The notes under the pieces are model-generated. The model saw nothing but the letters and a program-made list of their open reading frames with translations. It had not been told where the DNA came from and did not search any database. 51,715 nt of DNA. Source: SVEL01 sp964573715. GTDB taxonomy: Bacteria; Bacillota; Clostridia; Lachnospirales; Lachnospiraceae. The stretch spans positions 1 through 51,715 of the forward strand of contig CAZNKR010000008.1 in the NCBI GenBank assembly GCA_964573715.1, in the 5' to 3' direction. Shown here one piece after another: positions 1 through 8,454 of this stretch; within the stretch, counting starts at the first letter, position 1, and the number at the start of each line of letters is the position of its first letter. The position numbers and the translations under genes were made by a program.

Positions 1-4
1 CATT

Positions 5-42
5 AAAAAACCCAGTCCATAAAATATTTATGGACCAGGTTT
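5..42 (-). terminator. Rho-independent terminator of the hydratase-hflK-hflC operon
   Basis: Positions 8-23 and 27-42 form a stem of 14 pairs with one two-base internal mismatch and a 3-base loop. Read on the minus strand the stem is followed by six T (complement of 5-10). It lies about 60 bases after the hflC stop. Confidence 0.8.
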
Positions 43-102
43 CTAAAATCAATAAACTTCTTTAAATCTTATAAATCTAATATTTCCAATATATTAACAA
101 TA

Positions 103-981
103 TTAATTTGCATTAAATATCTGTGCAATTGGCGAGTCTGATGAAAGTATCAAGGTCTTATTTTCACCAGTCAGGGAAGCTTTCGCTGCATCTAATGATC
201 TAACAAATGAGTAGAAGCTACTCTTTGATGAATCATTGTATGCTTCTGAAAGAATCTGCATATACTGCGCTTCGCCTTCTGCTCTTATCTGTGCTGCCTG
301 TGCATCTGCTTCTGATTTCATAATAGAAACTTCTTTGTCAGTGCTATTTTTGATAATCTGAGATTGTGAATTACCTTCTGCTATGTACTGTGCAGCCATC
401 TGCTCACGCTCTGAAATCATACGTTCATAAACTGCTGATTTGTTATCGCTTGGAAGATCCAAATGCTTTGTTTCTACAGTAACCAATGTTATTCCGTACT
501 GGTCCATTGTGTCCCCAATACATTCTTCAAGAGTTTGGCTAAGTATTCCGTCTCTTGCGCTGATAACCTCTGTTTGAGACATGCTACCTATAACCTCTTT
601 AAGTGCGTTGTAAACTGATGCATTTAAACGTCCTTCTGCACTAGTTACTGAGCCACTAAGTGTTTGAGCAAAAAGTAATGGATCATTAATCTTCCATAAT
701 ACATAGGTATCTGCTACCATAGTCTTCTTGTCCTTAGTAATAACATCACTTACTGCTAAATCATATAGTAAGATTTCTCTTGGTAATGTATCCGCTTCTT
801 CTACAAATGGAACCTTAAAGCTAATACCTTCTTCTGTGATAACTCTGTCAACCTTTCCAAATACTCTGATTAACTTATATTCATCCTTGTATGTTACAAC
901 GATTGAAGATGCAGCTGTAATAACTAGTAATAATGCAACAACTATAATTGCGATTTTTCCTATCTTTTTTGCTTTACTCAT
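103..981 (-). CDS. hflC: HflC-like SPFH/Band 7 membrane protein
   Basis: HflC partners HflK in a membrane SPFH complex that in well-studied bacteria modulates the FtsH protease. The product of 292 residues has a short basic start, one N-terminal transmembrane segment (AIIVVALLLVITAASSIVV), an SPFH domain and an Ala/Glu-rich coiled-coil region (QMAAQYIAEGNSQSQI, SEADAQAAQIRAEGEAQ) typical of the family. The frame is open upstream to 1005, but ATG 981 is chosen because GGAGG sits 8 bases before it and the ATG lies inside the hflK stop region (ATGAGTAA, 8-base overlap), which suggests translational coupling. No protease gene is adjacent. The family call is strong; HflC rather than a generic stomatin rests on pairing with hflK. 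Confidence 0.9.
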   Translation of the reverse strand: MSKAKKIGKIAIIVVALLLVITAASSIVVTYKDEYKLIRVFGKVDRVITEEGISFKVPFVEEADTLPREILLYDLAVSDVITKDKKTMVADTYVLWKINDPLLFAQTLSGSVTSAEGRLNASVYNALKEVIGSMSQTEVISARDGILSQTLEECIGDTMDQYGITLVTVETKHLDLPSDNKSAVYERMISEREQMAAQYIAEGNSQSQIIKNSTDKEVSIMKSEADAQAAQIRAEGEAQYMQILSEAYNDSSKSSFYSFVRSLDAAKASLTGENKTLILSSDSPIAQIFNAN

Positions 982-1951
982 CACCACTACCTCCATCTGT
1001 TCCATTAACTGTTACTGAAGAGAATGTGTCTAATGGAAGAATCTTTTGAATATTTCCGTTTCCACTATCAATGATAACTTCAAGAGATGGAAGAACATCC
1101 TCCATCGTTTCATAGAACATACGTTGTTTTGTTATTTCAGGGAACTTAATGTACTCTGCATACATATCGTTAAATCTTGAAACCTGTCCTGTAGCTTCAT
1201 TTATTCTTTCCTGCTTATCAGCTTCTGCCTTTTGAAGAATTTGGTCAACCTGCGCTTCTGCTGCTGGAATCTGTTCATTTTTATATTTGTTTGCGTTATT
1301 AATTGCTGTTTCTTTACCCTGCTTTGCAGTTTCTACAGCCTTGAAGGCTTCCATAACTTCCTGTGTAGGAGGTTCTGCATCCTGCATTGTAATATTTACA
1401 AGGTATATACCTAAATCATGATCTTCGATTCTAGTATTAATCATTTGCTTAATCTGTGCTTGTATCTCACTTTTTCCAGTTGTTAATACGCTATCAACCT
1501 CTGATGAGCCTATAACAGTTCTGATACAGCTTTGTGCCTCGTTTTTCAAAATGTCTACCGGATCTTCTGAAGCATATAATGACTTGATAGGATCAGCTAC
1601 CTGATATTCAACGAAGAAATCAACATTTACAAAATTGTAATCTGAGGTAATCATAAGTGCTTCTTCCTCAATTGATGCTCCAGTATCAAGGTCATAGCCT
1701 ATTGAAAATCCTTTAATTGTTGTATCAACCTTTTCAACTGACTGTATAAATGGAATCTTAAAGTGAAGTCCTGACGCTGATACCGTTTTGGCATTTCCAA
1801 AAGTTAATAATACTGCTTGTTCCTGCTCTTTTACCTGATAAGTGCAATTGAGTGCAAGTAGAACTACAACAATAATTCCTACCACGGTAAGAATTATCTT
1901 TTTCAGTTGAGCCGGAGAAATTTCATTTAAATCAAAATTTGTGTTTTTCAT
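974..1951 (-). CDS. hflK: HflK-like SPFH/Band 7 membrane protein
   Basis: Membrane-anchored SPFH protein of 325 residues, expected to oligomerise with HflC. An N-terminal transmembrane helix (about residues 18-36, IILTVVGIIVVVLLALNC) precedes an SPFH domain beginning YQVKEQEQAVLLTFG, followed by a charged coiled coil (about 215-265, KYKNEQIPAAEAQVDQIL). The start ATG has AAGGAGA about 8 bases upstream. It is the second gene of the minus operon, 36 bases after the hydratase stop, and it overlaps hflC by 8 bases. The C-terminus ends in a Gly/Asp-rich tail. Distinguishing HflK from HflC relies on gene order and the longer C-terminus. Confidence 0.9.
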   Translation of the reverse strand: MKNTNFDLNEISPAQLKKIILTVVGIIVVVLLALNCTYQVKEQEQAVLLTFGNAKTVSASGLHFKIPFIQSVEKVDTTIKGFSIGYDLDTGASIEEEALMITSDYNFVNVDFFVEYQVADPIKSLYASEDPVDILKNEAQSCIRTVIGSSEVDSVLTTGKSEIQAQIKQMINTRIEDHDLGIYLVNITMQDAEPPTQEVMEAFKAVETAKQGKETAINNANKYKNEQIPAAEAQVDQILQKAEADKQERINEATGQVSRFNDMYAEYIKFPEITKQRMFYETMEDVLPSLEVIIDSGNGNIQKILPLDTFSSVTVNGTDGGSGDE

Positions 1952-1987
1952 CTCTTTCTCTCCTTTTGTGTCTTGTGACTAGTTACC

Positions 1988-4276
1988 CTACTTACGATTA
2001 TAGTTTATGAGACATCCCTTTAAGATAATTTCTCTTTCATCATCTGTAAGCTCACCCATCTTAAGTGTGAATTCCTTTAGTTCCTCTCCCTTTACTACAT
2101 AAGCTTTAATATCTGTAAGCTTGGTTTCTATAGCTTTGGCAATTTCTGGAACGAAAATGTAATCACCCTTTGTAAATGGAAGTGCTTCATCTTCAAATAT
2201 GAAAGGAAGCATACCCCAGTTAATAAGGTTTGAACGATATCTCTTTGTGGCATATTCACATGCGATGTTTGCCCAGCCTCCAAGAACCTTCTGGCATGAA
2301 GCTGCCTGTTCTCTTGCAGAACCATCTCCTGGCTTAACCGCATAAATAGTAGAACCAAAACCAACATTTGTATTATCAACAGATTTGTATGTTTTTCTAA
2401 TTGTATTCATAACATCAGCAAGCTCTACAAGTGCTTCTGCTGGACATTTTCCTTCTACTCTTGCATCTTCTGCTTTCTTTACTTCCTTTGCAAGACCAAC
2501 ATATTCAGGGTCTTTTCTTGAAAGTGTAAATTCAGCAAGTCCTAAAGGATTTGAACGATATGATGAGGTTTCACCAGATGGTATAAGCTCATCAGTTGTA
2601 GTTACTGGATCATGAATCTCTGATACAACCTTAAGAACAAGATTGTCTGTAAGTGCAGACATCTTTGGCCAATCCTTAATATTTGGACCAAACTTGATTT
2701 CAACTGAAGTATCAGCTACACCATGAGAGTCAAATACTCTGTTCTCATATATGCTCTTATCAAAATGGTACTTAGGTGATGTATATTCTGTATCCACGTC
2801 TGTAGCTGCTGTAAGGAAGCCTTTGTTTGCTGCTGTAGCTGCAATAGACCTAGCATCCATAAGTGCAACTGAAGATATCTGACCATTCTGAAGCTTAGAA
2901 CCTTCTCTGTTAGGGAAGTTTCTTGTAGAATGTCTAATACTAAATGCATTGTTAGCTGGTGTATCTCCTGCTCCAAAGCATGGTCCGCAGAATGCTGTCT
3001 TTACAATAGCTCCTGTTGCCATAAGCTCTGCAAGTCTACCATTTCTAGCAAGCTCAACATATATAGGTGTACTTGCTGGATATACACTAAGTGTAAATTC
3101 GTCTGAACCAATGCTTCTGCCCTTTAAGATATCTGCAGCATCGCAAATGTTTTCAAATCCACCACCTGCACAGCCTGCAATGATTCCTTGTTCAACATAA
3201 AGCTTGCCATCGCGAACCTTATCTGTAAGCTTGTAGTCAACTTTTCCATCTAAACTAACAAGTGCTTTCTTTTCTACATCATGAAGAATATCCATAAGAT
3301 TTGCATTTACTTCTTCAATTGTGTAAGTATTGCTTGGGTGGAATGGCATTGCTATCATTGGCTTTATTGCGCTTAAGTCCACATATACCATACCATCATA
3401 GTAAGCAACCTTGCCTGGCTTTATCTCTTTATATTCTTCTACTCTACCATGAACATCATAGTATTCTTTGATTTTTTCATCGGTTGTCCAGATAGATGAA
3501 AGACATGTTGTTTCAGTTGTCATTACATCAATGCCAATTCTAAATTCTGCACTAAGATTTCCAACACCTGGTCCAACAAATTCCATTACTTTATTCTTAA
3601 CGTAACCATTTCCAAATACTGCACCTATAATAGCTAATGCTACGTCCTGTGGTCCAACGCCCTTTGCAGGTGTTCCATCTAGGTAAATACCCACAACACC
3701 AGGCATATTAATATCATATGTCTGATCTAAAAGCTGTTTTACAAGCTCTGGTCCGCCTTCACCCATAGCCATAGTACCTAATGCACCATAACGAGTATGA
3801 CTATCTGAACCTAAAATCATCTTGCCACCGCCTGCAAGCATTTCTCTTGCAAACTGATGAATAACAGCTTGATGAGGTGGAACATAAATTCCGCCGTATT
3901 TCTTTGCACAAGAAAGACCAAACATATGGTCATCTTCATTTATAGTACCACCAACTGCACAAAGTGAATTATGACAGTTTGTAAGTACGTAAGGAATAGG
4001 GAACTTTGCAAGTCCTGAAGCTCTCGCTGTCTGGATAATACCTACAAATGTAATATCATGAGAAGTAAGCTTATCAAACTTAACCTGAAGCTTCTCCATA
4101 TTGCCTGATGTATTATGGCTTTCTAAAATGCTATATGCCATAGTATTTTTTGCTGCTTCTTCTTTAGAGACACCACTGCCTAACTTACTCTTAAGTATTG
4201 CCTCTGCCTCATTTGTGTTTTCAACAACCTCTGTACCATTAATGAGGAATGCTCCACAGTTACTTAATTTTACCAT
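1988..4276 (-). CDS. Aconitase-superfamily hydratase (YbhJ-like, about 760 residues)
   Basis: Iron-sulfur hydro-lyase of 762 residues, cytosolic. Substrate-loop motif GSDSHT is at 156-161. Probable 4Fe-4S ligands are Cys369 (GIIAGCAGGGFEN) and the pair Cys430/Cys433 (FCGPCFGAGDTPANN); the C-terminal swivel domain contains YRSNLINWGMLPF. The overall form, with the cluster loop AGCAGGGFEN in place of the usual GSCTNS, resembles the YbhJ-type hydratases annotated as aconitate hydratase in Clostridia rather than AcnA or AcnB, so true citrate/isocitrate activity is not proven. ATG follows GGAGG by about 5 bases. It is the first gene of the operon with hflKC and has a good promoter at 4343-4371. 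Confidence 0.85.
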   Translation of the reverse strand: MVKLSNCGAFLINGTEVVENTNEAEAILKSKLGSGVSKEEAAKNTMAYSILESHNTSGNMEKLQVKFDKLTSHDITFVGIIQTARASGLAKFPIPYVLTNCHNSLCAVGGTINEDDHMFGLSCAKKYGGIYVPPHQAVIHQFAREMLAGGGKMILGSDSHTRYGALGTMAMGEGGPELVKQLLDQTYDINMPGVVGIYLDGTPAKGVGPQDVALAIIGAVFGNGYVKNKVMEFVGPGVGNLSAEFRIGIDVMTTETTCLSSIWTTDEKIKEYYDVHGRVEEYKEIKPGKVAYYDGMVYVDLSAIKPMIAMPFHPSNTYTIEEVNANLMDILHDVEKKALVSLDGKVDYKLTDKVRDGKLYVEQGIIAGCAGGGFENICDAADILKGRSIGSDEFTLSVYPASTPIYVELARNGRLAELMATGAIVKTAFCGPCFGAGDTPANNAFSIRHSTRNFPNREGSKLQNGQISSVALMDARSIAATAANKGFLTAATDVDTEYTSPKYHFDKSIYENRVFDSHGVADTSVEIKFGPNIKDWPKMSALTDNLVLKVVSEIHDPVTTTDELIPSGETSSYRSNPLGLAEFTLSRKDPEYVGLAKEVKKAEDARVEGKCPAEALVELADVMNTIRKTYKSVDNTNVGFGSTIYAVKPGDGSAREQAASCQKVLGGWANIACEYATKRYRSNLINWGMLPFIFEDEALPFTKGDYIFVPEIAKAIETKLTDIKAYVVKGEELKEFTLKMGELTDDEREIILKGCLINYNRK

Positions 4277-4342
4277 ATATCCTCCGTTCCAATGTTTATC
4301 AATAATTTTATATTTATTTTAAATAAATATATTGTCCCAAAC

Positions 4343-4371
4343 ATTATACAAGCATTCTTCCTATTAATCAA
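4343..4371 (-). promoter_or_regulatory. Sigma-A promoter of the hydratase-hflKC operon
   Basis: On the minus strand TTGATT (4366-4371), 17-base spacer, TATAAT (4343-4348), about 65 bases before the hydratase ATG. The -35 and spacer are embedded in an inverted repeat. Confidence 0.65.
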
Positions 4372-4384
4372 GGAAAAATGCTTG
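4349..4384. repeat. 13-bp inverted repeat overlapping the hydratase promoter
   Basis: Arms 4349-4361 and 4372-4384 match at 12 of 13 pairs around a 10-base centre that holds most of the -35 element. There is no U run after it on the minus strand, so it looks more like an operator than a terminator of glgB, although a terminator role is possible. Confidence 0.55.
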
Positions 4385-4417
4385 CATATGTTAGTCTGTT
4401 AAATTGTTCTATTAATA

Positions 4418-6421
4418 CTACTTTTTGGTTTGTTTGGTAGTTTTTGTTTCTTTATCCATAGACTTTTTATCCTTTAATGCCTTTGGTTCCTTATGTGGCA
4501 TCTTAATAACAAGTGCTTCATAAGATCTAAGTGGAATATTAAGTCTATATGGAAGCTTATCACATTCTTCTTCCACTGCTTCGTAACTTTGAAGCTTTAA
4601 TTCTTTCTTCTTGGCTGCTGCTGACTCAAATGTATCTTCCTCACTAGTTGGTGAATAACTATCAACAACTACCTGGTATGTTCCTTCCTCTGGAACACCT
4701 ACGCAGTAATCCTCACGCTCAACTGGTGTGAAATTACAAACGAATATAAGCGCATCACTGTAATCATCTGGATTCTTTCTAATGAAACTAAAAATACTTC
4801 TATCAGAATCATCACAATTAATCCATTCAAAACTTTCGTATTTGTTATCTCTATTGTCATAAGCATATAATGGCTCATTACCCTTATATAGCTTTAGAAG
4901 GTCTGATACATACTGTTGCATCTCTTTATGTAATGGCTCATTTAAAAGATACCACTCAAGGTTATTGCTCTCCTGCCATTCAGAGGTTTGAGCAAACTCC
5001 TGTCCCATGAATAAAAGTTTTTTGCCAGGATGTCCAAACATAAATGTATAAGCAACCTTTAGGTTGGCAAACTTATCAACTTTAAATCCAGGCATCTTGT
5101 TTATCATAGAACCTTTCAAATGAACAACCTCATCATGAGAAAGAACTAAAATAAAATTCTCGCTAAAGGCATATGTCATACCAAATGTCATCTTATTGTG
5201 ATTGCCTTTTTTGAATAATGGGTCAACCTTAACATATTCAAGGAAGTCATTCATCCAACCCATATTCCATTTAAATCCAAAGCCAAGTCCATCCTCTTCT
5301 GTAGGACCTGTAACCTTTGGCCATGCTGTAGATTCCTCTGCTATAAGAAAGGCTCTACTATCACGTTTTGTCATAATACTATTGATATGCTTTAATAATT
5401 CCATTGCTTCAAGATTGCCATTGCCGCCAAACTTATTTGGAAGCCACTGACCATTGCTACGACCATAATCAAGGTATAGCATAGATGCAACTGCATCTAC
5501 TCTAAGTGCATCTACATGGTACTTTTCAACCCAATACAATGCATTGGCAATAAGGAAGTTTCTTACTTCATTTTTCTCATAATTGAATACCTTTGTTCCC
5601 CAGTCAGGATGTTCACCCTTTCTAGGATCTGGATATTCATAAACACATGTGCCGTCAAACTCTGCTAAACCATGTGCATCCTTTGGAAAATGGGCTGGTA
5701 CCCAATCAAGAATTACACCAATATTGTTTTGGTGCATAATGTCTATAAATTTCATGAACTGCTTTGGAGAACCATATCTAGATGTTGGTGCATAATAGCC
5801 TGTAACCTGATATCCCCAAGACTCGTCTAATGGATGTTCTGAAATACCCATAACTTCAATATGCGTGTATCCCATCTCTTTTACGTATGCTGCGAGCTTC
5901 TCACCTATAACATCATAGGTCATAAAGCCCCATTCATTATCTGTGTAATCCTTCTGCCATGATCCAAGATGTACTTCATAAATTGACATTGGCTTCTTAA
6001 TGGCTTCTTCTGTCTTTTCTTTAATCCACTTTGCATCTGACCATTTAAATCCGTCAATATCAGCAACCTTGCTAGCATTGCCTGGTCTGACTTCTGAATG
6101 GAATGCATATGGATCAGCCTTGTACAATATACGTCCATCTCTAGCTTGAATGGCAAACTTATATGTATCCCATTCTTTTACACCTGGAATAAATGTTTCC
6201 CATATACCTGAGGTCTCAATTGCCTGCATATTGTCATGGTACACTTCCCAGTTGTTGAACTCTCCAACTACACTTACACATGTAGCATTTGGAGCCCATA
6301 CAGCAAAATAAACGCCCATCTGTCCGTCTACTTCCATAATATGGGCACCTAATTTATTGTAAATCTCATAATGATTTCCTTGACCAAATATATATCGGTC
6401 GGTTTTTGTTATTATATCCAT
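4418..6421 (-). CDS. glgB: 1,4-alpha-glucan branching enzyme (GH13)
   Basis: Transfers an alpha-1,4 glucan segment to make alpha-1,6 branches in glycogen. A CBM48 domain (about 20-110, AVWAPNATCVSVVGEFNNW) precedes the GH13 barrel with DWVPAHF (239-245), nucleophile Asp309 in RVDAV, acid/base Glu362 in IAEEST, and Asp430 in LSHDEVVH; a beta-sandwich C-domain ends in a Lys/Thr-rich tail. Length of 667 residues is normal. An upstream in-frame GTG at 6430 exists, but ATG 6421 is preferred because AGGTGA lies 5 bases before it and the GTG is part of that ribosome site. No other glycogen genes are adjacent, so it appears monocistronic. Confidence 0.95.
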   Translation of the reverse strand: MDIITKTDRYIFGQGNHYEIYNKLGAHIMEVDGQMGVYFAVWAPNATCVSVVGEFNNWEVYHDNMQAIETSGIWETFIPGVKEWDTYKFAIQARDGRILYKADPYAFHSEVRPGNASKVADIDGFKWSDAKWIKEKTEEAIKKPMSIYEVHLGSWQKDYTDNEWGFMTYDVIGEKLAAYVKEMGYTHIEVMGISEHPLDESWGYQVTGYYAPTSRYGSPKQFMKFIDIMHQNNIGVILDWVPAHFPKDAHGLAEFDGTCVYEYPDPRKGEHPDWGTKVFNYEKNEVRNFLIANALYWVEKYHVDALRVDAVASMLYLDYGRSNGQWLPNKFGGNGNLEAMELLKHINSIMTKRDSRAFLIAEESTAWPKVTGPTEEDGLGFGFKWNMGWMNDFLEYVKVDPLFKKGNHNKMTFGMTYAFSENFILVLSHDEVVHLKGSMINKMPGFKVDKFANLKVAYTFMFGHPGKKLLFMGQEFAQTSEWQESNNLEWYLLNEPLHKEMQQYVSDLLKLYKGNEPLYAYDNRDNKYESFEWINCDDSDRSIFSFIRKNPDDYSDALIFVCNFTPVEREDYCVGVPEEGTYQVVVDSYSPTSEEDTFESAAAKKKELKLQSYEAVEEECDKLPYRLNIPLRSYEALVIKMPHKEPKALKDKKSMDKETKTTKQTKK

Positions 6422-6513
6422 TGTATTCACCTACTCTACGATTGTTTACTCTATTCTACTATATCTTTACAAAAAAATCATCAGCAATTTACTTAAAAAT
6501 ATATAAAATACTT

Positions 6514-6538
6514 GGTAGTTTTCACCGAAAAACTGACC
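6514..6538 (-). terminator. Possible weak terminator after fliS
   Basis: A small hairpin (GGT...ACC with TTTT/AAAA inner pairs) lies just past the fliS stop. On the minus strand it is followed by a broken U/A-rich stretch rather than a clean U run, so confidence is low. Confidence 0.35.
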
Positions 6539-6546
6539 AACGTTCA

Positions 6547-6999
6547 TTATCTTATATAAACCTCATTTAATGTACTTCCTTTGCCATATGTAAGCCCCAC
6601 ATAAACCTGCTCTCCATTTGGCATAGCTGCTCCCCTTTTATCAGTAAGTGCCACCTTTTCAAAGGCGTCCTTTAAGCTGTTAATTATATTTTTACATTCT
6701 TTTAAATTCTCTGTTGATTTACGTACCGAAGCCCTAACAAGGCATTTGTTAATAAATAAATACAAGCTCATAAGTTCAAAGGATAGACGATAATTAAAAT
6801 CCAAGTTTGACTGAAGCTCATTTACAAATTGTTTTGCTTTTTTAATGTTAAATTTGAATTTATCCATATCACCTTCATCATAACATTTTTCTGCTTCTTC
6901 TAAATATTTTGTTATAATTTCATATGTAATAACTACAAGCTGTGTTTTGCTTGCCTGTGCTATTCTTACAGAAAAATCCTTAATCATTTCTTTTTCCAT
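6547..6999 (-). CDS. fliS: Flagellar export chaperone FliS
   Basis: Cytosolic chaperone of 150 residues that binds the flagellin C-terminus and delivers it to the flagellar export gate. The predicted all-helical fold (TQLVVITYEIITKYLEEAEKCY, then FELMSLYLFINKCLVRASV) matches FliS, and the C-terminal AMPNGEQVYVGLTYGKGS motif is one seen in Lachnospiraceae FliS proteins. GAGGG lies 8 bases before ATG. The gene starts 11 bases after the flagellin stop, so the two are almost certainly co-transcribed from the flagellin promoter. Sequence similarity to classical FliS is modest; the neighbour supports the call. Confidence 0.85.
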   Translation of the reverse strand: MEKEMIKDFSVRIAQASKTQLVVITYEIITKYLEEAEKCYDEGDMDKFKFNIKKAKQFVNELQSNLDFNYRLSFELMSLYLFINKCLVRASVRKSTENLKECKNIINSLKDAFEKVALTDKRGAAMPNGEQVYVGLTYGKGSTLNEVYIR

Positions 7000-7010
7000 A
7001 TTTTATCCCT

Positions 7011-8396
7011 CTATTCTAATAATTGTAGTACCTTTTCAGGCAACTGATTGGCCTGGGAAAGCATTGATGTTGCTGCCTGTGAAAGTACATTCATAGTTGT
7101 ATACTGTGTCATCTCATATGCCATATCTACATCCTCTATACGAGACAATGCCGATGTAAGATTTTCATTTGTTACACCTAATGATGAAATGGCGCTTTCA
7201 AGACGATTTTCATAGGCTCCGATTCTCGACCTTGCTTGATTGATATATGAAATAGCATCATCACAAGCTGAAATCCCTCTAGACGCAGCCTTTGATGTAT
7301 ATGTATTAAGCTTATCTATTCCTAGAGATTTGCATGTAATCTCTGGAAGTTCAATTTCCATTTCCTGTCCTTCATTAGCACCTAGCTGAATTGTCATTGT
7401 ACCAGAATCAAGTACGTAACACTGAACACGGAGTCCCTTTCCTGTTATACTATCATCTAAATGTACATGCATTTCAAATCCGCCGGAAGCTTTTATTGTT
7501 ACATCATTTCCGTCGGCAGTAATAATTGTACTATTTGAAAAGCCTGAGCCTCCAATATTATCTTCATCTCGTTCAATAACAGCATCCACACCTGGATTGT
7601 AAGCTGCACCGTCAAAGCCCAACTCTTTTGCAAGTTCTTCGCTGCTTGCCTCAATTTCAACAGGGTATGTATCACCTGGATAATTGCTTGTTATTGTAAG
7701 CTTATTTCCAGTTGTAGTTTCAACAGAAGCATCAACCTTATCCGCAGCCTTCATAATGCGCTCATACACGTCGCTGAAGCTATCACCTGCATTTACTGTA
7801 ACAGATGCATCATTAATCTTAATAGTACCAGAAACTGTTATGGTATCAGGAGCACCTGTTGTTGTAAGCACTGACTTTGTGGCTGGAGTAGCGGCCAAAT
7901 AATATACACCAGATTCAACCTGTGATGAAACGTAAGTAACTGAAACATCTGCACGGTTTGTGTATGTATTTCGACTTAAGTCTCCATTTAATAATGACTT
8001 GCTATTAAATTCTGTATCGTTGGCAATTCTATCAATCTCTATCTTTAACTGATCAATTTCATTATTCAAGCTTACTCTGTCATCATCAGTATAAGTATCT
8101 GTTGCTCCTTGTACAGAAAGCTCTCGAATTCTTTGTACCATTGCAGTTATTTCATTAAGTGCACCTTCTGCTGTTTCAACAACTGAAATACCATCTGATG
8201 CATTTTGATTGGCTCTTTCAAGTCCACGAATCTGAGTTTTCATTTTTTTGGAAATAGCCGCTCCCACTGGGTCATCTCCTGCATTATTAATCTTATATCC
8301 TGAAGATAGTCTTTCCAAAGACTTTGCTAATGTATTATCATTTTTTCTAAGCTGATCACACGCAGTCAGCGCCGACATATTGGTTGCAATTCTCAT
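7011..8396 (-). CDS. fliC: Flagellin (filament protein)
   Basis: Filament subunit of 461 residues, exported through the flagellar type III system. The N-terminal D0/D1 domain begins RIATNMSALTACDQL and contains SSGYKINNAGDDP and the ELSVQGATD stretch of the TLR5-recognised region. A variable D2/D3 of about 200 residues rich in Thr/Val (about 170-370) follows, then C-terminal D1/D0 ending LSQANQLPEKVLQLLE. The start has GAAGGA about 6 bases upstream. A sigma-28-like promoter lies at 8430-8454, inside the tail of the preceding gene, so filament expression can be uncoupled from it. Could equally be called hag. Confidence 0.96.
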   Translation of the reverse strand: MRIATNMSALTACDQLRKNDNTLAKSLERLSSGYKINNAGDDPVGAAISKKMKTQIRGLERANQNASDGISVVETAEGALNEITAMVQRIRELSVQGATDTYTDDDRVSLNNEIDQLKIEIDRIANDTEFNSKSLLNGDLSRNTYTNRADVSVTYVSSQVESGVYYLAATPATKSVLTTTGAPDTITVSGTIKINDASVTVNAGDSFSDVYERIMKAADKVDASVETTTGNKLTITSNYPGDTYPVEIEASSEELAKELGFDGAAYNPGVDAVIERDEDNIGGSGFSNSTIITADGNDVTIKASGGFEMHVHLDDSITGKGLRVQCYVLDSGTMTIQLGANEGQEMEIELPEITCKSLGIDKLNTYTSKAASRGISACDDAISYINQARSRIGAYENRLESAISSLGVTNENLTSALSRIEDVDMAYEMTQYTTMNVLSQAATSMLSQANQLPEKVLQLLE

Positions 8397-8429
8397 TCGA
8401 TTTCCTTCTTTCCACTGTATTTATATATT

Positions 8430-8454
8430 TTATCGGTTACTTTTTCAATTTTGA
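8430..8454 (-). promoter_or_regulatory. Sigma-28 (sigma-D) type promoter of flagellin
   Basis: Minus strand TCAA (8451-8454), 14-base spacer, CCGATAA (8430-8436), which fits the late-flagellar consensus TAAA-N14-16-CCGATAT well at the -10. It overlaps the last codons of the upstream gene and gives a leader of roughly 30 bases. Confidence 0.7.

Noticed and set aside
728..1018. Plus-strand open frame opposite hflC
   Set aside because: It is a codon-bias shadow of hflC with no ribosome site or recognisable motifs.
2128..2976. Alternative-frame open stretches inside the hydratase gene
   Set aside because: They overlap a clear full-length enzyme and encode no recognisable domain.
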